DNA from: Orthonyx spaldingii
Taxonomy: Eukaryota > Chordata > Aves > Passeriformes > Orthonychidae
Direction: 5' to 3'
NCBI GenBank assembly: GCA_013397795.1
Contig: VZTJ01003855.1
Coordinates: 887,046 to 951,045 of the forward strand
DNA length: 64,000 nt
Shown here in pieces: positions 1-12,263 of this stretch. The position numbers and the translations under genes were made by a program. The notes below the pieces were generated by a model, which saw only the letters and a list, made by a program, of their open reading frames with translations, searched no databases and was not told the DNA's origin. Position 1 is the first letter of the stretch; every line of letters starts with the position of its first letter.

Positions 1-109
1 CACCTCCCACTGTTCCCAGGTGCTCCAAGCCCCGTCCAGCCCAGCCTGGAACGTTCCAGGAATGGGACAGCCACAGCTTCTCTGGGCACCCTGTGCCAGG
101 GCCTCACAA
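1..109 (-). repeat. CR1 LINE 3' fragment, cut by window edge
   Basis: Read on the minus strand, this matches the conserved 3' part of avian CR1 LINEs. On + it shows the usual antisense order: a 'cacctcccactg' block, 'gctccaagccccgtccagcc', 'cacagcttctctgggcaccc' and 'gtgccagggcctcac'. The extreme 3' end of the element (towards lower coordinates) lies outside the window. The match fades after about 109. It is a 5'-truncated dead copy with no reading frame. Confidence 0.85.
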
Positions 110-2689
110 CAGAATCTCTTTGTGCTGATGAGGACAGCAGAATTTGTGCTGATATCACAGTGAAGAGTAGAATAATGTTAAGTTTTTCCTACTGACAGAC
201 ACTTGCACTGCACTTTGGAACAGCTGGCTGTTCCCACAGAAATCCCAGCATAACCAGGATCCCTTCCTGGCATTCAGAACTGGGAACTTTCCCTGTTTCA
301 ATAGTTCTGCACTCTGCTGACTGCACTTCTGTTTAAGCAGCTCTGAAAAAGAATTACTTCATGGATTATTTAATTGAATTCCAACCTAGAAGCCTACATA
401 GTGTAATTCAGTGAACTTTGATTTTTCATTACTCCAAAATTGGAAGCTGAGAAGTAGTAGCATGTATAATTGCATGTCACAGTGCCTAAAATCTACCTTA
501 CTTGCAGGTGTATTTCCTTGATTTTCTTTTTGGTGTTGTAGGGTACCTGTGTTGTTTTGAAATAGAAGAAAATGCTTCTGAGGTAGCATGCATAAAGAGA
601 ATTATTTCATGTACTGCACTGCTCTGGATAGAATTCTTTTGGTGCTGTGCAATTGCTTTAGCTAACTCACAGCTCTGCTGGTTGACATGGATCAACAAAA
701 ATAGATGCAGACAGTCAATTATTTGAATTATGTTCAAAGTTATTCTCATCTCTGCTTTATGAGAGAAGAAACTTGAACGGAGCAGAGCTTCTCCTATGGC
801 AATTACTGCTGTGCAGAGCTGCTGAGAGCAAGGGGCAATTCAAGTCAGGGTTTGGGGTTGGTTTGTTTGTAGTTTGGTCTCTTACACTGCTGTCAAAAGC
901 CAGACGTGTTGGAACATCGGATTGCTTTAGGGGTAAAGAGTGCACTCACTCCAGCCTTTCCATCTGAACACAGCCCTGCACAAACCAGGGTACAAAATAC
1001 ACAACATGGTGATGCTGCTTTTAAGGGAGAAGAGAAAATGTCATTACTTGAAAGTCTTGATTTTGTCACCAGAATATTCCAGTCTTCTTTCACCTTTTTT
1101 TTTCCACGTATGTGAGTTAATGTTAGGTTTTTGGCCTACTGAATAGAAGGGAAAATTTGTGTTTCTTGGGCTGGAAGTGCGAAGACCTGCAATAATGGTA
1201 TAAATTATAGTTCATCTAATTTTTTATTAAGATGAGAACAGCACTGCTATGTGAATACATCTCTACTGCTACTGCACTGTTCAGTAAACAAAGATTTTTC
1301 CCTGAAGTGCACACACATAAAGAACTTCTGTCAGAGATCAGTTAAATCATAATTGATGGTAACATATCAGTAAGTAGGAACCATCTTTATTTTAAAAAGT
1401 AACCAAACAAAAACCAAACCTAAAACCAAACAAATTCCCCTTTCATTTGCATAAAAATACAATTTACAGCACTAATGCATTTTTTAAAATAAAGATGTGA
1501 CAGGAGAAGAAAGAATCCTTAATAAATTAAGGGTTTATCAAGTCTTGTTCTTGGGCTGAAAATGATGTTTCTTATATGTAGTTTGCATGATATGAAGAGC
1601 TGAAATGACTGAAAATAATTCCTGGCTCCACAGTTACCTACTTCTGCTCAAATTGACTTGTCAAATATTTGACATTCAGATTATTCTCCCTGTTTGAGTG
1701 CAACTGCAGAGACTGCTATGGAAAAATACAAGCATTCAGAAACTCAGACTTTTCACTGGAATTTCATAACAACATTTTAATATTGATTTCTTAATGTTTT
1801 CAAAGCACAGAGTAAAGAAAAATTAAGGTAAACTAACATAGCTTCTTCTGCTGACCAGCAGACTTGTTTAGATGCTGAGAATCGGTTTTCCAGTTTATCA
1901 AAGGACAAAGTTGCACAGCACCAGGTGTTCTTTAGTTCATTGCAAAATGGAGTTGATTGCTGTTCTGGCTCCTTTCCCGATTTTCATGGTCTTCATTAGA
2001 ATCATCTAATAAACAACGAGCTGAATCAGCATTTTGATTAAGGAGATTTGTTCTGATAATAAATTAATAGGCTTTTTATTTTTGAGCAAAATAGCAACCA
2101 GAGAACTCTTAAAGCTTTTGTTTCTATGAGCCTTATCTTCCCAGGCAAGTACTGGAGCTCACAAATTTCCTTCACTTGGCTGCAGCAGGAGGATAAACTG
2201 CATTCCATGGCAGCTCTGCTATTTAACATTGCCCTTAAGAACAGAGAGATCAAGCTGGAAGCTTCTAGAAAAGCTTCTGTAATGAGCAGAATGGTGTAGG
2301 CTTGTAAAATGAAGACCTTTTATGTAAACAACAAAACCAAAACCAGCAGCTAAATCCTAATTAAATCCCTGTTTGGAATGAACAGAGGTGCACACTAGGA
2401 CAGAGGGAAACCACTGGATATGTTACCCCTTTGTTATTCTTAGTTCATCACCTCTTGGTATTTAAATAATATCCTAACAGGGGAAGGCAAGCTCTGAGAA
2501 AAGTACTGGCAGTTACATGAAGGATTTGGGGGAGTGCTATTAACGATCATTTCCACTCCTTCTGTCGTCATCAAGAACCTTTAACAAGTTGCCCACGGTC
2601 CAGAGCTAAGATATTTTTCCTTCTCTTTCTGTTTTCCAGTCCCTTGTGCAGTAGTGCTCCCCAGTCTGATGTCAGTGGTTTGCAGAAAG
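110..2689. other. AT-rich non-coding stretch
   Basis: No frame here looks like a protein family or carries a convincing exon. The only structure seen is an A/C-rich low-complexity tract at about 1401-1435 (runs of CCAAA and AAACC) and scattered short homopolymers. The short frames at 386-1146 overlap one another on both strands and share no domain-like pattern, so they read as chance frames. Confidence 0.6.
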
Positions 2690-3130
2690 CTTTCCCTGCT
2701 GCCCTGGCCAGGCTGAGCTCAGCACAGGGGCTGGAGCTCAGACAGAGCCCCTGGCTCGGGTCCTGAGCAGAGAATTGAGCAGAGAATGTCATTGCTGGGA
2801 GCTCCAGGCACAGCTCAGCACAGGGGCTGCAGCTCAGACACAGCCCCTTGCCCAGGTCCTGAGCTGAGAATGTCATTGCTGGGAGCTCCAGGCCAAGCCC
2901 TTGGGGCTGGCTTAGGGATTTTTCTCTTTGCCCAGTCCCAGCTCCTCTGCTGGCTCAGTTTTTCCAGTCCCCATAGGAGAGGGACTGCTCAGAGTCCCGG
3001 TTTCTGCCAAACCCAATCGCTTCCTGTTTGGGGTGGGGAGCTGGGGCTGGGAGGTGTCACCCCAGCCTGGCCCACCCTTATAATTCTTTTTCCCCTGGGA
3101 AATAATAAAGGCTACTTTGTTATCCTAACT
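2690..3130 (+). repeat. Possible LTR-like fragment (GC-rich, with TATA-like and polyA signals)
   Basis: This is a sharply bounded GC-rich block inside AT-rich DNA. Near its 3' edge it has a TATA-like TTATAAT at 3078-3084, followed about 20 bp later by AATAAA at 3104-3109. The same close TATA-to-polyA arrangement is seen in the clear solo LTR at 19071-19321. I could not find matching target-site duplications or clean TG/CA ends, so the retroviral reading is inference. It could also be some other interspersed repeat. The + frame at 2786-3133 runs through the internal duplication and the AATAAA and is not regarded as coding. Confidence 0.35.
2716..2899 (+). repeat. Two-copy tandem duplication, about 96 bp and 85 bp
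   Basis: Two head-to-tail copies both begin AGCTCAGCACAGGGGCTG (2716 and 2812) and both end with GAGAATGTCATTGCTGGGAG then CTCCAGGC. The first copy carries about 12 extra bases, made by a small internal repeat of AGCAGAGAAT/GAGCAGAGAAT, and the rest differs by scattered substitutions. The duplication lies inside the possible LTR fragment. Confidence 0.85.
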
Positions 3131-5210
3131 TAAAAACAATCAATGGAATTAAAATGAACTGTCACCTAACAGAAATGCAAATGTAATCTGCCTTAGTCAT
3201 TTCCCTGCCCTTGCTCATCAACAGATACCCTTAAAGAGCTCTCTGCATGCAAGATTGCCTTCTGTTTATCTCTGTTTATCTCTTTATTTCATCTCCTGAC
3301 AGCAGTGATGCCTCCTGATTCTTTACAGACCCTACCAGACTTACCTCAGTAATTTAAGATTATGCTCAGTGACTTTCACCCAAAAAAAATGCATTAAATA
3401 TTTCTGACAGTCAGAGCAATGAGATGTTGGGGGGGGGAAAAAGAAACAAAAAACCCAACAAATTACTCCTCAGAAAAATGGACTCTAAAGATAGAATACA
3501 GAGATAATCTTATTTCAGCTTATTAATTATGCCTTGTAAGCAATGAATCAAATCACTTTGCTGTATAATACAATTACTGCTGCAATTTGTAGTCATTACA
3601 GTTTGCACTGAGGTATAATTGTGTAATTCATTTTCTGCAGGTTATTGACAGAGAAGGTCTTAACAACTGCAGCAGGGAGACTGACTTGGGTTTGCTGCAG
3701 TTTAATTTGCAGATCATTAGCACAATAGACCTAATAGCTTGTTGTGTCTACCCATCAAGGAGTTATTTATGTTTGGATCAGGCACAAAAGAGAAAGATTA
3801 AGAAGAGATTGGAGGTAGAGACGTTATTACCTGGTGCTTTTTTCCCCTTGCAGTCTTTAGGTTGTGTTGCATCCCTGCATCCTGTCCCGGGCAGAATGAA
3901 TTCCCTGGTCAGCTGCCTTTTCCAGCAGTTGTTGAAGATGAGGTGACTCTTCTACCTGCAGTGAATTATTTCAATTAGCGAGTTAATATTTTGGCATAAT
4001 CTTCTGCATCTGATTAATGTTCATTAAATCAATCGTGATTTGATTGGAATAGATTTGTAAGTGTCAACTTTCCCATCTAAAATGGAGCACAAGAAGTGCT
4101 GTTCCTGCTGGCACCTGCCACGGAATAAAATGTACCAAATAGGTCATATTCCAATTGTGCTTTTTCTTCTGGTTCTGCTAAATGTATATCCTGACTCATT
4201 CATGGTGGGTTTGGGGGGGTTTTTTTGTTTGGTTTGGGGGTTTTTTTGCCTTTGATGTGTCTCTATAGTGCTTTAAGAGTTATTAGTTTTGCACTTATTC
4301 CAGCTCTTTCACAAATAACACTGATGTTTTACCTTATCCAGTGTCTCTCTTTTAAATTATGAAGAGGCGTAAAATAAAAAAACCACCACCAACAAAACAA
4401 GTATTGCCTTTATGACTGCAGTCAGTGTTCTACACATTGCAAAACACGGGCTAGATAGGCATCACTTGAGAAGATTTTCATGAGTGATTTGCACAAAATT
4501 GTTCCTATTGATAAAAAAAGAGCAGATGATTCTGAAAATCTGTCATGGGCTGTGGCACTGATAAATTGGCAGGTTTGGGCATTTAGATAAATCAGTTCTT
4601 TCTAGTAAATATAAATCCCTTGGTTCAGATAAGTTTGATTATATAATTTTCCTATAAATCATATTTGAAAGATCCTTTTTTTGCTTAAGTCTTACCTGAA
4701 TGTTGGGTGTTTGGGATTTCTTATGTAATCTGCCAGTTTGTAATTCTAAAGTGTTTTACAAGTGTAATTAATTACTTCCAGAAGCTTATAAATGGGCCAG
4801 TCTTGGACTAATTTTTGTCTTCAGCCAAATGAAGATTTTGAAGTCTGAGAAATCCCTGAGCTATTTGGATGTTACTGAAATTTTCTATTGTGGCAAAACA
4901 TCATGGCCTTTATGCTTAGCTTGGCTTATTTTTTAAAAAGTAAGAGCTGCAAACATCTGGCTTCCTACATAGCATAAAATCAAAGTTTTAAAAGTTGGAA
5001 GAGCAAGAAAATGTTATTGTAGTGAGCTGTGTGCATGTTACTGTTTGCTTCCATCTATAATATACATGAAGTATAACAGACCCTGCACAAAGCTGCAGTT
5101 TGTCACCAACTGGAAATGCTCCGTGATGGTAATATTGGGAGTTTATCTCTTCTTGATTAAAACCCAGAATTCCCTTTGCTAACATTCCTCTCAAGGAGCT
5201 GTCCTGTGAG
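3131..5210. other. AT-rich non-coding stretch with short simple tracts
   Basis: No gene is supported. Visible details are a doubled 10-mer TCTGTTTATC (3261-3280), a run of nine G at 3429-3437, a G/T-rich tract at 4204-4249 alternating runs of G and T, and an A/C-rich tract at about 4374-4400. Confidence 0.6.
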
Positions 5211-6320
5211 TTATGGGAAAGTTAATGCAGTGGGAAGAGGGAGAAAATTATTACCAGACACTGGCAGGAGGGGTCAGGAATCACAAAGCTGAGAAAAGGA
5301 AGATCCGATGAGGATGAGCTGAGACTGTGGAGGAAGCTGCCATTGTTGCAGAACTGGGATCCCTTGATCACTCACCACCTCAAGGACCTCATGCACAATT
5401 TGTGGGCTGGGAGCAGAGGAAGCAGCCACTGGTTGCAAAAAACCTTTTGGTTACCAGCAAAGAGCAGAGCTGGGTCAGGGGCCAGCAGCAGCAGCAGCAG
5501 CAGCATTCCTGCCTGGCAGAGCTTGGTGTGCACAGAACCTCGTGCTGGAGCAGCACCGTGTCCTCTGCCCTGCCAGAGCAGCACGAGGCGCTGCTGGTGG
5601 GAAAAGTCCTGGAGAGGTGGGGGCTGGTGACAAAACCACAGCAAAGGAGGGGCGTGCAGGGCAGGACTCTGCTTCTGCCCCCAGCAGCGTTTCCAGAGCT
5701 GCTCCCTCCCTGCTGCCACCAAACCCTGCTGCTCACACACTAACACGGACAGGGAAGTCACTCAGGACACCGTCAGCTCCCAGCCCAGCAGCTGCAGGGA
5801 CCTCGCTGTCACTCACCATGAGGATGAGGGTGCCATGTGAGGTCCAGGTTCCACAGGATGATTTCCAGGAGGCCACAAACCTGGCCTGCCACAGAGGTTC
5901 CTCAGAAACATCATTTCACCTTTGTTCTGCCTGCAGTGGGTGCCCACAGGGAGTAAAAACGGGATGAGTTTCTTCCAGAGGCAACTGTGCAAGTAAAAAG
6001 GGTTCTCAGCTGCAGCTGCTTGTTGCTGCCCTCCTTTTGGGGGATTTTACGGTCATGAACTGCACCCTGCATGAAGCAGCTCATGCAAATACTCTCTCAC
6101 GTGCCTTGGGCAGAACAGTTGAAATTGTCACTTTTTGCCCAGGAGCTTTGAACTGGGCACCTTAGAGCAGCGCAAACCTCAGTGCAGCAAGGGGCTCCTC
6201 TGGCCAGTCCTTGCCTTCCCCCCTTAGCCCAGCTCGGGATCCCGTGGGAGATCCTCTCTCCTTGCATGAGGGGCTGCAGCAAATGGGATTGGGCTCTTTG
6301 GAGGCAAATATTCAAAATTC
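5211..6320. other. GC-rich non-coding block
   Basis: GC content rises from about 5300 to 5970, but CpG stays sparse, so this is not a CpG island. Three to four frames on both strands are open at once between 5327 and 5967 (up to 141 codons). That is expected where stops are rare and argues against any one being real. Their translations are low-complexity (Gln, Ser, Ala, Pro, Cys) with no recognisable domain. No repeat family was recognised. Confidence 0.5.
5483..5503 (+). repeat. (CAG)7 trinucleotide repeat
   Basis: Seven uninterrupted CAG units are followed by CAT. In the different overlapping frames it encodes Gln, Ser or Ala runs on + and Leu or Cys runs on the minus strand. This explains the low-complexity look of the overlapping frames. 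It is a likely length-polymorphic site. Confidence 0.95.
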
Positions 6321-9216
6321 ACTTGAGATTGCCAGGATAAATTAATTATATCAGCTCCACACACAATCTTACCGTGTCTCCTGGTCTATTCTCATAACAA
6401 TTAGAGAGGAGATTTTCCTCATTTGGTGCATTAAGGTGTGTTACATCTCAGGAGTTCTGGTTCTCTTTTTGCCAACATGACCTTTGTGTAAATCCAAATA
6501 AATCCTGCTCTGTATGGCACAGATCAGTCCTGAAAGGACACAACTGCTCATGTGTCCAAAAGAAAAACTCACTTTTGCCTGAAGAATGGCTTCCTTATGG
6601 GAGCTACCTGCCACTTACATAACACAATAATGCTTTACCCTTACTAGGTAATAAATCACATTAATTTGCCCGCCTTAAGCCTAGAAGAACATTCCTAATT
6701 GAGAGCTTTAACGAGAAATATTAAAGAAAGAGAGGAAAGGAAAACTGGCTGCAGGATTTTATCAAGGTGCTGCTGCAGGATTCAGGATCTCCTGGCAGTG
6801 TTGTCATGGATTTACGATTGCCATCGTGGTGCCACCTCAGTCCCCCACTGACAGTAACGGGTTGTTCTCACACTGCTTCACTTTGCAAATAAAAGTGAAA
6901 TATGGAGATGAAGTAACCTGAGCAAGGACTGTGTTTGCAGTGGAACAGGTTCTCCAGCTGCTGCTGTTGTTCTTCTCCTTCCACTGCTCTTTCTGCTGAC
7001 AACCAGAATTTATTTAATGACTCTGTCCCTTCCTGTCCCCCTCTGTCTCTGCCCATGCCTGTGTGGGTGTTGTAAAGAGATCCAAAGGATCCCCTGGAGC
7101 CCTGGAACAGTGACCTTGGCTTACCTGAGCAGTTTGGGGATACTGGAATGTTGAAAGAATAACTTCAAATTGCCTCCTAGGCTGAAATATTTAGAATTTT
7201 ACCTTCTATATTTTAAATGTTTTGTGTTTTATTTCATGACTCTGTTTCTGTGTATAGCTTTTCATAACCATTGAATATTAATTGTACAATTCAAGGTTGG
7301 GGGGGTCTGGTAAAAGAACTGGCTGTGCTTGTAAGTTATTGTGAGTACAATTATTCATAATAAACGTAAAATGAGATTAAATGTGCTCACTAAGGTGAAG
7401 GGGGCAGAAAGAAAGAATCTTGAATTTGACCCAAGCAACAGCACCTAGGGAATTTGTATTCATGATTATGAACAATAACATGTTCTGACTAAGCTGACAC
7501 TATATGAAAACCATAATTATTTTTCCACACTTCCTGCCATTATTGAAAATTTCTTTTAATTGACCATTCTAAATTAGTATGTTTGCATGCAGTCATAATT
7601 TCCATATCCTATCTCCTGAGAGTTCCACACATCTTACACCATATTTAAGAAAATTATAAGCAATTACGTTCCTTACTGTTTGCCCATGACTTCTTTTTCA
7701 AACTAGTCTTTAGAAAAAAAAAAATCTTTTAAAAAGTTGCCACAAGGACCTGCAAGCAAATAAAGTTATTCCATTCTTTTCCTTGATACAAACTTTATCC
7801 TCAGAATGCAGAATTCAAATTGTAGAGCCTCAGAAATTCTTTGAAAAAATAATAATGGCAAATGTTGCTATGGTTACAGAGCCATTCCCATTTGCTTTGC
7901 TTTTCTGCCTTAGTAATGAAAGTGGAATGAGGGATTTTTATTCTAACTGTCTGTATGATGCTTTGTAGGGGAAATTCATATCCCACTAAACACTTCTCCA
8001 TTAATTTTTGAAACCAGAATGTTTTGGGGGCTGGTTTTTCTCAAGCTGTTTTCTTATTAAAGTTGATTAAAGACAAATATAATCTTAAAAGCTGTAGTGA
8101 GAGTGTGAGTTTCACTCTCAGTTCCACTTGGATAAAGGACAGATTCAATTTCTATCCTTCCTCAGTCTAACACCCCTTGGGTATAAAATACTGAGCTTCT
8201 CTTGAGTTGCCTTAATTTATTGAGTTACCTTATTCTCAGGAGTGACTGGCACTGGCTTTTTTATTGTTTTTTTTAGGATTGAAGCACAGGATATCCTTAA
8301 GATTTCTTGAGCTCATGTGGAACAGATAAAGTAGTGCTCTGGGATGTCCAGTTTTATCTCTCTGGGTTGCTGGATTTTTCCTCTGCACTTTTGTGATCAC
8401 CTTGCAGTTCCTTGTCCTTCCAATAGCACAAACCTCTGTGACCCCAAAACAAGAGCTTACGGGGCTCCACTTCCCCAGGTACTTTCCTTACTGTCATTGC
8501 TACTATGGCAGAACTTAAATGTCTGGGAAAAGTCTTCTGATTTTCTTATCAGCAGAAGCATCAGCAGCAGCTTTTCCTGAGGATGAGAACCCATTTGGAA
8601 GCAGCCGCTGCCAGGGCAATGCAGCTGAACTGCTCTCCTGAGGACAATGAGCTGCCTCCTTTAAGGCAGCAATGATGTGGCATAAATGCACCCTGAGAGG
8701 ACAGAATCACTGCTGCTGTCCCTGGTGTCCACAGCCGTGCTGCAGAGAGCTCCCTGCGAGCAGGTAGTGCAAATAAAGGCTGCCTGGCACAGAAACACAC
8801 CAGAGACTGTGTGGGAGGTCAGGGTTTGGGGTTTTTCCCAAAAACCCTGTTTGGGATGAGAGCTGGGTTCCATTTCCCAGCAGCTGCAGTCCTACACTGC
8901 TTTACACAGCCCCATTAGGGTGAGATGTTTTGCTGGTTGCCTCAACAGCAGGTACATGTGAAGTGGGGATGGCAGCATGGCCATCACTAAGGCTTTCTGA
9001 CACTTTTTTTAGCAACAAGCAGTTCTCACCAGCTCACGGTTTTGCCAAGCAGCTCTGAGAATTTTTCCATTCTGAATGGCTTTTCTGGATTCTTAGACAC
9101 ACACCCCCACAGAGATATATTCCCTGGGATGCTTTGTTCCAGTTTATTTTATTATTTCAGCCAAAGTAGTTGAGAGTTAACCTAAGGAAGTAGTTACTGA
9201 TTTTTTTTTTTTTTTT
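6321..9216. other. Non-coding stretch
   Basis: Mostly AT-rich sequence with short chance frames on both strands (for example 7783-8001 and 8344-8873) and no domain-like translation. It ends in a run of 16 T (9201-9216) at the edge of the assembly gap. No repeat family was recognised. Confidence 0.55.
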
Positions 9217-9297
9217 NNNNNNNNNNNNNNNNNNNNNNNNNNNNNNNNNNNNNNNNNNNNNNNNNNNNNNNNNNNNNNNNNNNNNNNNNNNNNNNNN
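9217..9297. other. Assembly gap, 81 N
   Basis: Unresolved bases. The gap is entered from a 16-base T run (9201-9216) and left through a run of nine G (9299-9307). The missing sequence is therefore probably a simple homopolymer or low-complexity stretch that the assembler could not resolve. The length of 81 is not a round placeholder value and may be an estimate. Confidence 0.98.
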
Positions 9298-11941
9298 TGG
9301 GGGGGGGAGATATTTTTAGTTTGGATTTTATTTTCCCTTCATTCTCTTGAGCCTTTGATTTTCAGAAAACTTAGACTTTGCTGCAGAAACTACACTTGAT
9401 GGACTTTACACTTACCTGCTTTTGCTGTCCCCATGAAAACCTGTGCACATTTTCTAAATCACAAGACTGAGAACTTCAGCTATTCCTTGGACAGGTCCAT
9501 TGTTAATGAAGTCAAGTCCCTCAGGAGTTTTTTGCCTGAGCAGGCTGCACATTGTCTGCTCTCACCCAGCACCTGCTGGTGCAGACTCTCAATGAACCAT
9601 CTCCTCAGACTGTTAGCAGGAAAGGGAAAGCACTGGGAATTTGCCATCCTGGGGTGCAGCAGCTGCTGCAGGCTGGAAGGAGGGGTGCGACCTCTTGGTG
9701 AGGGCTGGGAGCTCGTGTTCCCGTGAATCCCCTGCTGCTGTGGGGGAAAAATCGGGCAGGAGCTGTGGGGAAGGGACAGAAGTCTAAAAAAGCAACAGCT
9801 GCTGTGACCTTGGGCTGGGAACGTTGGTTTGAGAGGCAAACAGCAGCGAAGGATACGGAGCAGTTTGGGATGGAGATGTAAACTTGCTCAGATTGCTCAG
9901 ATTTCAGGGTATTTGCTGACAGCACAGAACTGGGGAGATAAGAGGACCTTTGTGACACGCAGGCAGAGCTCCAGACTTTACAGCACTGTAAAGAAAAAAT
10001 AACTTTTGTTTTTGCACTGGCAGCTGACTGGGCTCTTGAGAAATGGGGTGGAATGGAGGAGAGGAATTGGAGAAGTTTTAGAAATGGAAGGTAAAGGTTG
10101 AGGATTCAAGAGGACTGCAGATATGAGGGTGAGTAAAAAAGGGCCGAGAGGAGTCTGATATTTCAGGGGGGAGAGGTGGGGGACCGGTGAGATTCTCAGA
10201 CTGCAGCTGACAGAACAAACATAGGGAGAGCAGAATAAAGATCAGGAGAGAACACAGTAGAACGAGTCACGTTTCAGCAAGAAGAAAAAGAGTTTGTCCA
10301 CAGAATCTTGTGGAGTCTGGATTTCGAGCTGGACAACAGGAGACAAATCAGCCACTAAATGGTGTCACACCCAACGTCCCCCGTGCCAGATCTGGTTTAT
10401 TATTTGCTGCTGCTCATATGGAATGAGTTAGATTATCAATATCCAGTGCTTAGCTGTGTTTCTTCAGTGAGAGTCAAATTAAAAACTCCTTAAATCTTTT
10501 CAAATGACGAAGTAACCAGAAGTGGGTTAATACACAGTAGAGCACAGATGACATTCAGTGCTCAGGGTTTACACTGCCTGACCCCTCAAAAGCACAGAAA
10601 TGGACACTGGAGCCTCGAGGGACAACTGCAGACTTTAACACTTGACTGACAATCCCTTGTAATATGCCTTAAAAAAAAAAAATCCATTTTTGTCCAAGCT
10701 TATCATGGAGGCTGCCTTAAACAATAAATGTTCCTGATTCTTACTTGCTAACACTCTGTCAAAGAATTTGGACGCTCTGTGCAATATCATAATCTAGGAA
10801 TATTTTCAGGATTTCAAGTGACTTGGTGCCTAAAGCTTCTTTGACAGAAAAAGTAACTTATTCAAGTCTAAGTTTTGTACTTCTGTGAAATTTATCTTCA
10901 AATATTTGACTGAAGTTTTGAGACGTCTCTCTTGATTTCATGAGATGTGAAATGTTTAATTAAAATTGACTTAAAATCTAAAGAAAGACATGGAGAACTG
11001 GCTCAGATAACTTAAACATGGGGTAGGGAAATACTTTAGATATTTGCATATTTTATTACTGGATATAAAAAGCAATTTTTCAAATAAATGCCAGTTCTTC
11101 TGAGTCTTCTACCCATTTATCTGCACAAAGATCAAACAGAGTACGAAATTTCAGAATGCTCTGACTTCCTAAGCTGCACCAAAAATATTTTAGTTCTGTC
11201 TGTCCAATGTAAGTTACTGGAGGATGTTCTGTGATTTAATTGGTCTCTACTGGTTTTATGCTCAAAGGACAGTTTCTTTGAGATAGCTAGCAAAACTCTT
11301 CCAAGAAAAACAGCGATCAATATCTGAGCTGGGGTTATTAAAGGAAAATGTTATCTTCTTTGTCTAGCTCAGTTTAAATTTTTATACATTTTTTTTTTTC
11401 AATTTTAGTCACTGCAATAGTTTTTTTTAAATTATTAATACTGCTCTGAGTGTAATCTTATGCCTTTTGTTGTTTTCTACAACTGACTTCAATATAGGAT
11501 GAGAGTTACTGAAGTTTAGACTGAATTTCTTTGCCATTTCCCAAACAGAATTCCCACCTCCCCCAGTGCCTGAACCTCCGAGAGCTGGAAGAGCAGCACG
11601 TGCACTGCTCCCCCTGAGCACTGGCTGCATCTGCAGGGGGTGACAGGAAGAGATTTTAATGCCTTAAACCACCTTCCATTTAAATCTTCACAGCTAATAT
11701 ATGTGTCCTACTGACAACACGCTCCCACTGTCCAAATATGCCATTTTATTATGCATAAATTATTTTCCAAGTGATTTTTATCTAGGTTTTTATTCTTTAC
11801 ACCTGCAGATATCTAAAATTTGCCCTGAGCTGGTGCATATTGGGATTGAAGGTCTTCTTTATTTGATACCCCACATACCCCCTGAGGGGAAAGCTTTGCC
11901 TACACAAATTGTTTTAGATGTCCACACCCTAAAAACAAAGA
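9298..11941. other. Non-coding stretch
   Basis: No gene or known repeat was recognised. Between 9433 and 9958 one + frame and two minus frames overlap, with low-complexity, domain-free translations. A 13-base A run occurs near 10670, and the segment 10370-10460 is AT-rich. Confidence 0.55.
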
Positions 11942-12263
11942 GTGATTACTGATACTGATTCTTGCTTAATACCAAGGGTGATCACAGAATGATAGAATCA
12001 TTAAGGTTGGAAAACATCTCCAAGATCACCAAATCCAGCCTCTGGGAGATGGTTCAGTGGGTGTGGTGATATTGGGGCAAAGGGCCACCACTTCCACTCA
12101 TTTACTGAACACGTCCAGGGATTGTGACTCCACCACTCCCCTGGGCAGCTCATTCCAATGCCACACCACTCTTGTAATTAAGAAATCCTTCCTTACACCC
12201 AACCTGTTATTGATTTTTACTTAAAAAAAAAAAAAAAATTAAGAAAAAGAAGGTGATTACTGA
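11942..12263. repeat. Imperfect direct repeats flanking the CR1 fragment
   Basis: GTGATTACTGA occurs at 11942-11952 and again at 12253-12263. In both places it is followed, after three bases or one base, by TGATTCTT. The pair brackets the CR1 fragment and its adjacent A-run (about 12222-12239). They may be an old target-site duplication or a local duplication. CR1 elements usually have only short or no such repeats, so the interpretation is open. Confidence 0.6.
11982..12210 (-). repeat. CR1 LINE 3' fragment
   Basis: This is antisense CR1. It begins with the degenerate terminal octamer region (CACAGAATGATAGAATCATT), then 'aaggttggaaaacatctcc', 'aagatcaccaaatccagcc', a 'gactccaccactcccctgggcag' box, 'cattccaatgcc' and 'aagaaatccttcct'. 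The order is that of the avian CR1 3' region read on the opposite strand. It is 5'-truncated and non-coding. Confidence 0.92.

Noticed and set aside
5327..5967. Several frames of 95-141 codons on both strands
   Set aside because: They are stop-poor GC-rich sequence with a CAG repeat. Simultaneous opening of many frames points to composition, not coding.
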